64,000 bases of DNA from Vitis vinifera (lineage: Eukaryota > Streptophyta > Magnoliopsida > Vitales > Vitaceae). Both the position numbers and the translations under genes were made by a program. Below, one piece after another: positions 58,954-64,000 of this stretch. The DNA lies in contig NC_081823.1 in assembly GCF_030704535.1 (NCBI RefSeq), positions 6,268,501 to 6,332,500 of the forward strand, read 5' to 3'. Positions within the stretch are counted from its first letter, which is position 1. Each line of letters opens with the position of its first letter. The notes under the pieces are model-generated. The model worked only from the letters and a program-made list of their open reading frames with translations, was not told the DNA's origin and made no database searches.

Positions 58954-61250
58954 TTTTTTTTTTCTTTTTTTGATAGATAATCACATAAAAAAAGGCGCCT
59001 AAAGGGCAACCCAAAGCATACAAGGAGTATACAAGAGGCGCCTAAAGGCAAGAACAAAAAGAAGAGGGAATACAAAAAACTCACCAGCCCTCATTTAGAA
59101 TCCAACCAATCAAAAAAGTTGATTAAAGGTAAAGGTCCTACATCTATACAAGACTTAGATCAAAACCAAAGATTACATACAAATGAATATTTCATCCTGT
59201 GAATCGAGAGATCCTCATTTTCAAAAGCTATCATGTTTCTTTCCTTCCAAACCGACCAAAATAAACAAAGAGGAACTGTCATCCAAGCCTTTCTATGTTT
59301 CTTGCTCACAAAGGATCCATGCCAACCTAAGAATGTATCTCTAGTCGAAAGCAGAAGGACCCACATCACACCAAACAGTGCAAAAACAAGCTCCCACAAA
59401 ACCCTAGCCTTGGAACAATGGATAAGAATATGATTAATTGACTTCTCTTCAGCATAACAAATGAAACATATGTTAGTTATGGGCCACCCCCCTCCTTTTG
59501 AGTTGATCCAAGGTCAGAACCTTCCCCCACGATGCTTCCCAAGCAAAGAAACCCACCATAGTGGGAACACAAGGGCTTCAAATGATGTTTCACGGAAACA
59601 GGACTGCACTTCTTGGTTCAAGAGTACTATAAAGGGATTTAACAGAAAAATTCCCCTATCCTCCAAGTCAATGACTAGCCTCTTTCCTTGTAAAGTCAAA
59701 AGGAACCTCTCTACCACCTCCACCTCCCAATCATTGAAAGATCTAGAGAACCGGGGATTCTATTCCCTCTCTTCCCCCAAAGAATCCTAATAGTCCGCTA
59801 CCCACACATCTTTTGAATCCGCTAAAACGTACAAAGAAGGAAAATAATCACAAAGGGTATTGTTCCGGCACCATTTGTCCTTTCAAAATCTCACTCTTCT
59901 ACCGTCCCCCATAGAAAATACAATATTTTTAAACATTAGGGAGCTTTCCTTCCATAACCCCACCTCATAGCCCTCCCTTACTTCACGGGTACACCAACCA
60001 CCTTCTTGCACCCCAAACTTCCTACTAATGACAAGCCTCCACAAAGACTCCCTTTCAACCGCAAAGCGCCAACTCCACTTGAACAAAAGGGCCCTATTGA
60101 GAATAGAAAGACTTTTAACACCCAAACCACTCTTCTTTTTATTTGAACAAATAATTGCTCACTTTACAAGATGAAGCTTCTTCTCCAAAGCTTCCCCATC
60201 CCAAAGAAAGTTCCTTTGGATTTGCTCTAGTCTCAATCTAGCAACTCTTGGCATATGCATCAAAGACATGAGCTAAATGGGCATAGCTTTGTGCGGTGCA
60301 CCCAAGAGGAGCCCCAAGTAAGTGGAAGGAAGTGCTCCCACTTTGCAGCCAAGTTCTAGGGCCAACAACTCTACATTCTCCACACTCCCCATCGGCAAAA
60401 TTTCACTCTTATCCAAATTGATTCTCAGCCTTAAAATGGCTTCAAACCACATTAACAACCAACTTAAAAAAATCATATGCTCCTGGGAGGCGTCACAGAA
60501 AACCAGCGTATCATTAGCGAATAGCAGGTGAGTAATTTGAACCCCATCTCCACCTCTTCCCCTTATTCTACAACCTATTAAGAATTCCCTCCCTCCCTCC
60601 CTTTGCTGCTCTATTTATGAGACAGCTTAAGGCCTCCATCCCGATCACAAATAAATAAGGTGATAGAGGGTCCCCTTCCTCAGCCCGTTAGTGCTATGGA
60701 AAAAACCCATTGATGAGTCATTAATCAAAATGGAATACGTTGCAGTGGATATACACCAACTAATCCAGCCTGCCCATTTCTCCCCAAAACCCATTTTTTG
60801 CATCACTAGCAACAAAAAATTCCAATTAATATGGTCATATGCCTTCTCTTTATCCATCTTACACAACACTCCACTTTCATTCCTTTTCAGCATAGAATCT
60901 ATGGCCTCGTTAGCAATTAAAGCAGTATCAAGAATTTGTCTTCCCTCAACAAAAGCATTTTGGCACGAAGACACCACCTTTCCTTCCCACCACCTTCTTT
61001 AGTCTATTAGCTAAAACCTTTGCTAGCAGCTTGTACAATCCTCCCACCAAACTGATGAGTCTAAAGTCTCTCAGATCATCTGCCCCTCCTTTTTTTGGAA
61101 CTAAAACCAAGATCGTGGTATTCAAGCTCCTAACAAATCTTCTCTTCTTATGGAATTCTTTGAAGAAACCCATTACCTCATCTTTTACGAAGCCCCAACA
61201 GAACTGCCAGAAAGCAAGAGGGAACCCATCCAGACCTGATGAACAACAGT
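58954..61250 (-). mobile_element. 5'-truncated LINE
   Basis: Poly-T run from 58954 (poly-A tail), then ORF2 sequence in minus orientation up to about 61250. From right to left: SSGLDGFPLAFWQFCW, LVPKKGGADDLRDFRLISLV, NAFVEGRQILDTALIANEAI, CKMDKEKAYDHINW, LINDSSMGFFHSTNGLRKG (the usual GLRQGDPLSP altered and frameshifted), RINLDKSEILPMG. Then follow the zinc-binding C-terminal region and FVSKKHRKAWMTVPLCLFWS. Multiple frameshifts and stops. The endonuclease half is absent. No clear target duplication was found at the two ends. Confidence 0.9.
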
Positions 61251-61484
61251 CTAGAATTATTACACTAAACATATCAAAATATAGGCTGCAAAAAGAACCA
61301 TATGAACCCTGGTATACTTATTTTTATAGTGTATGTCCTGAACTCTCTTGAACATATTCAGCATTGGTGTGTCAAATACCAGAGTGATGAATAATTAACA
61401 ACTACTAACCACAATCTTTCTCATAGCAAGAAAGAGAACGAAAGTTATAATGAGGTTTGATTTGCTCTCATGAATATTATTGCA

Positions 61485-62992
61485 TTAGGCTCTGGGTATG
61501 ATTTTGACTGGTAGTCCTTCAGTTGGTTCTGGTGTTGGATTCCTGCTGAAAAAATTGTTGGTGTGATGTAACTTCCACTTGAAACGAGTAACCAAATGAT
61601 GGATGGCAACAAGGGTTTCTATTCTTGCAAACTCAATTCCTGGACATATCTGAGGGCCCCCTCCAAATGGAATGAAGCAGTAGGGGTGGGATTGATGCTT
61701 GGTTTTCAAATTGTGTTGGATCAAACTTTGTTGGTTCCGGGAATATGGTATTGTCCATGTGGGTCGTGCTTGTAGCCCAGAATATCTGCATATCAAAGAA
61801 AAGGGCATCAGCCTTGCTTAAATAGCGGGCAGAGTCCAAGCTAAAATACTGTTACCAAGTTTACTTACCTTCCACCCTTTAGGGATAAGGTATCCACCAA
61901 ATTCAATGTCTTTCAATGCAGTTCTGAAGCCAGCAAAGATGGGAGGAACCGTCCTCAGGGAGGAACCGTCCTCAGGGTTTCCAATGCTACTCTCCATGTG
62001 TATTTCATCTTTGCCAGGTCTTCCCAGGTTAGAAACTCGCCTGGGAGTTTGCCTGTTGCTATCTCCTCATGTTCTGAAATCCAGTTACAAAAGGCATCCC
62101 ACTATCAGTCCCTTTTGTTCAATTATATTATATATATGGAACTATATATACCATTTTACCGCAGGACAGTTTGTTCCAAAGGAAAATAGATTCTTGAACA
62201 GGATGGATATATGTACTTATAGAAAGTTTTATTAACTTTGACCTCATTATGTTCTATTATTGTAATCAAGTTTCCATGCTTATAACTTTTCATACCTTGA
62301 AGAACAGCTGCATACACATCGAGATCATTAGCCAGAACCCGCACCAGGAAGTGCAGTCATAATAAGCAAAACATTGTGTATGATCTCTTTATCAGATATT
62401 ACAGCCTCGTTGGTTTCACCACGAATGCTGAGCAAGCAAGTGATGAGATCTTGATGAGGCCAAGCACCTTTCTCAAGCTCCTCCCTCTCACATATAAGCT
62501 CCTTTATCATTGGACCTTTGCACTTGCTCGGAGACTGCGGTTGTAGCTTGTGAAAGGCAAGTTAAGTGGGACAACATCCTGGAATCTGGCCACGAGTTTC
62601 TCTTAGGATTTCTTGCTCTTATCCCAAATAGAAGACAACAAATGATGTTGAATGTGAGGGTCACATCAGGGGCAACACCTATCAGCCATACAGGTGAGGT
62701 TTCTGAAAATTCCATAGTAATACTTATGCAAAAGGACTACTGCTTACGAATATTCTTGCAAGGTTGATGGGAGTGTTTGATAAATAGCATGTACCGTGAC
62801 GTTTTGCTTGCCTTGCCAATGCATCTCAAGATGCTTCCTGACCTCCGCATCCATCTTTCCCACATACTGCTTCAAGGATTCTGGTTTTAGGAATGATGAA
62901 AGAGCATCCCTGACACACTTATGATCTTCTCCGCTCAGCTCCAGCAAGTTTCGGTCACCCAGTATCATCTGATTGGACCTTGCTTGCTGGTT
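61485..62992 (-). pseudogene. Cytochrome P450 pseudogene 3 (clan 85)
   Basis: Related to the intact P450 and read right to left. Exon 1 is cut at 62992 in the middle (SNQQARSNQMILGDRN...GKQNVTV present; membrane anchor and hinge missing). Exon 2 is shortened and frameshifted, and its I-helix AGHDTS stretch is deleted (about 62340-62360). Exon 3 carries a 17-bp tandem duplication GAGGAACCGTCCTCAGG (about 61943-61977) that breaks the frame before the FAGFRT region. The heme exon has a frameshift at about 61684 but keeps FGGGPQICPGIEFARIE. Not functional. Confidence 0.92.
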
Positions 62993-63295
62993 CGAAAGTG
63001 CTAAGCGTCAACTATGGAGGGCCCATAAGGCTCAATCCCAACATACCAAAGTTTCCTAATAACTAAGATGCATTTGGAAATCAAGTCTAAGATTTAAATC
63101 CAGCATACAAACAATGGAATGGAGAGGATCAGTTGTTGTTAAGTTAGTTGCTCTCGTCTTTGTCGATGACAACAATTCTTAGCCAAGTGGTTTGATGCAA
63201 TACTTCACACTAGCTTTGGACTGATTTAGAGCATCCATATTCATCACGATCTAAGGCAAAATTGTTGTAAATGAAGATATAACTACAAGCTTTTA

Positions 63296-64000
63296 TGAAT
63301 GATTATTTTGTGAAAATGGAAAATATATTAGATCAATGTGTTGTTGGTTACTTTGTAAGCAAGGAAGGTTTGGTGATTTATATGCTTGTTGGACTTGGAT
63401 TTGCGTATGATCCAATCGTTTATAACATTATGACTTGTGGAACGATGGATTAACTTTCTCTCAAGGAGGTTTAAGTGCTTCTACTGAATCGAGAATGTAC
63501 ACTTGAGCAACTAATGATGCAGTGGAGAGCTTCAAAATCCTTCTACGAATTTTGTCAACAAGAATGGCAGCAGCGATGGTCGTGACAAAGGCAACTTTGA
63601 TCCATGAGGAGATCACAATAACTTCTGCTTTCTTCGTCCTGGACCTAGTGTTGGAAATAACAGGCCTGTTTTCTAGATTTGTGACAAACAAGGTCATATA
63701 ATCTTTAACTATTGGCATTATGATCTAGATGAGAACCTTTTGACTTTACTTTTGCAAACTCTAAATGTCTATAACACCAAGGCTCAACCTACTACTTTGA
63801 TGACTATACCGGAGACTATTCTTGATCCTAGTTGGTATATTGATAATGGTGCAACAAACCACGTGGTTACCACCTTGGATAATAGTACAATGAAAACATA
63901 ATGTGGAGGCTAAGATAAATTTATAGTTGGAAATGGTAAGTAACACATTTCTCCTCCCCTCTTTGTCTTGAAAATGTCTACATGTTCCCCAAATTATCAA
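63296..64000 (+). pseudogene. Decayed copia gag-protease, runs off the right edge
   Basis: Gag pieces are YFVKMENILDQC, GLVIYMLVGLGFAYDPIVYN and RECTLEQLM. Then come a Gly/Asn-rich stretch and a damaged CCHC knuckle (ICDKQGHIIFNYWHY, with the first and third ligand Cys lost). A protease start follows (DPSWYIDNGATNHVVTTLDN, usual DSGA altered to DNGA) and FIVGNGK. Stops are frequent. The antisense ORFs over the same DNA are shadows. Confidence 0.85.

Overview
This is plant nuclear DNA: AT-rich, with short exons flanked by GT..AG introns, TATA boxes, and many decayed Ty1-copia and LINE retrotransposons. From memory of gene families, the content best fits a woody eudicot such as grapevine (Vitis). 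The species is inferred, not demonstrated.

The backbone is a tandem duplication of a three-gene cassette. In order it holds VPS22 (ESCRT-II subunit, + strand), a FAD4-type plastid desaturase (- strand), and a secreted protein of unknown function resembling Arabidopsis At4g27020 (+ strand). As I recall it, the Arabidopsis order is At4g27020 - At4g27030 (FAD4) - At4g27040 (VPS22), so the cassette looks like old microsynteny that has doubled here. Copy A runs from the left edge (already inside VPS22) to about 18.2 kb. Copy B runs from about 20.2 to 45 kb.

The copies have decayed in complementary ways. FAD4-A (3313-4235) is dead: start codon lost, two stops and a frameshift. FAD4-B (33652-34575) is intact, 307 aa. 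VPS22-B (21104-33032) lacks its first exons in front of exon NDIRKNP and carries a one-base insertion in an exon. The visible VPS22-A exons are clean. Both At4g27020-like genes (12704-18199, 524 aa; 38617-45005, 531 aa) are intact over seven phase-0 exons. They carry an ordered His...Cys pair that suggests a permuted papain-like (NlpC/P60/LRAT-type) hydrolase.

Transposons account for much of the size difference between the copies. A truncated copia (18236-20242) sits at the A/B junction. A near full-length LINE with a 15-bp target duplication (21429-26949) fills a VPS22-B intron and itself contains an antisense LINE 3' end with a 19-bp target duplication. The next large intron holds a LINE fragment and an internally deleted copia with a 5-bp target duplication; copy A keeps the corresponding empty sites. 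Copy A has a 4.7-kb insertion and a six-unit 114-bp tandem array just upstream of its third gene; copy B has one unit.

The right part (45.6-63 kb, - strand) is a degraded cluster of clan-85 cytochrome P450 genes: one intact four-exon gene (47068-48849, 474 aa) between two pseudogenes. Among them are a copia with stop-ridden gag-integrase, a copia RT fragment cut by a LINE, a GGTATC-rich tandem repeat, and at the right edge a decayed copia gag-protease.
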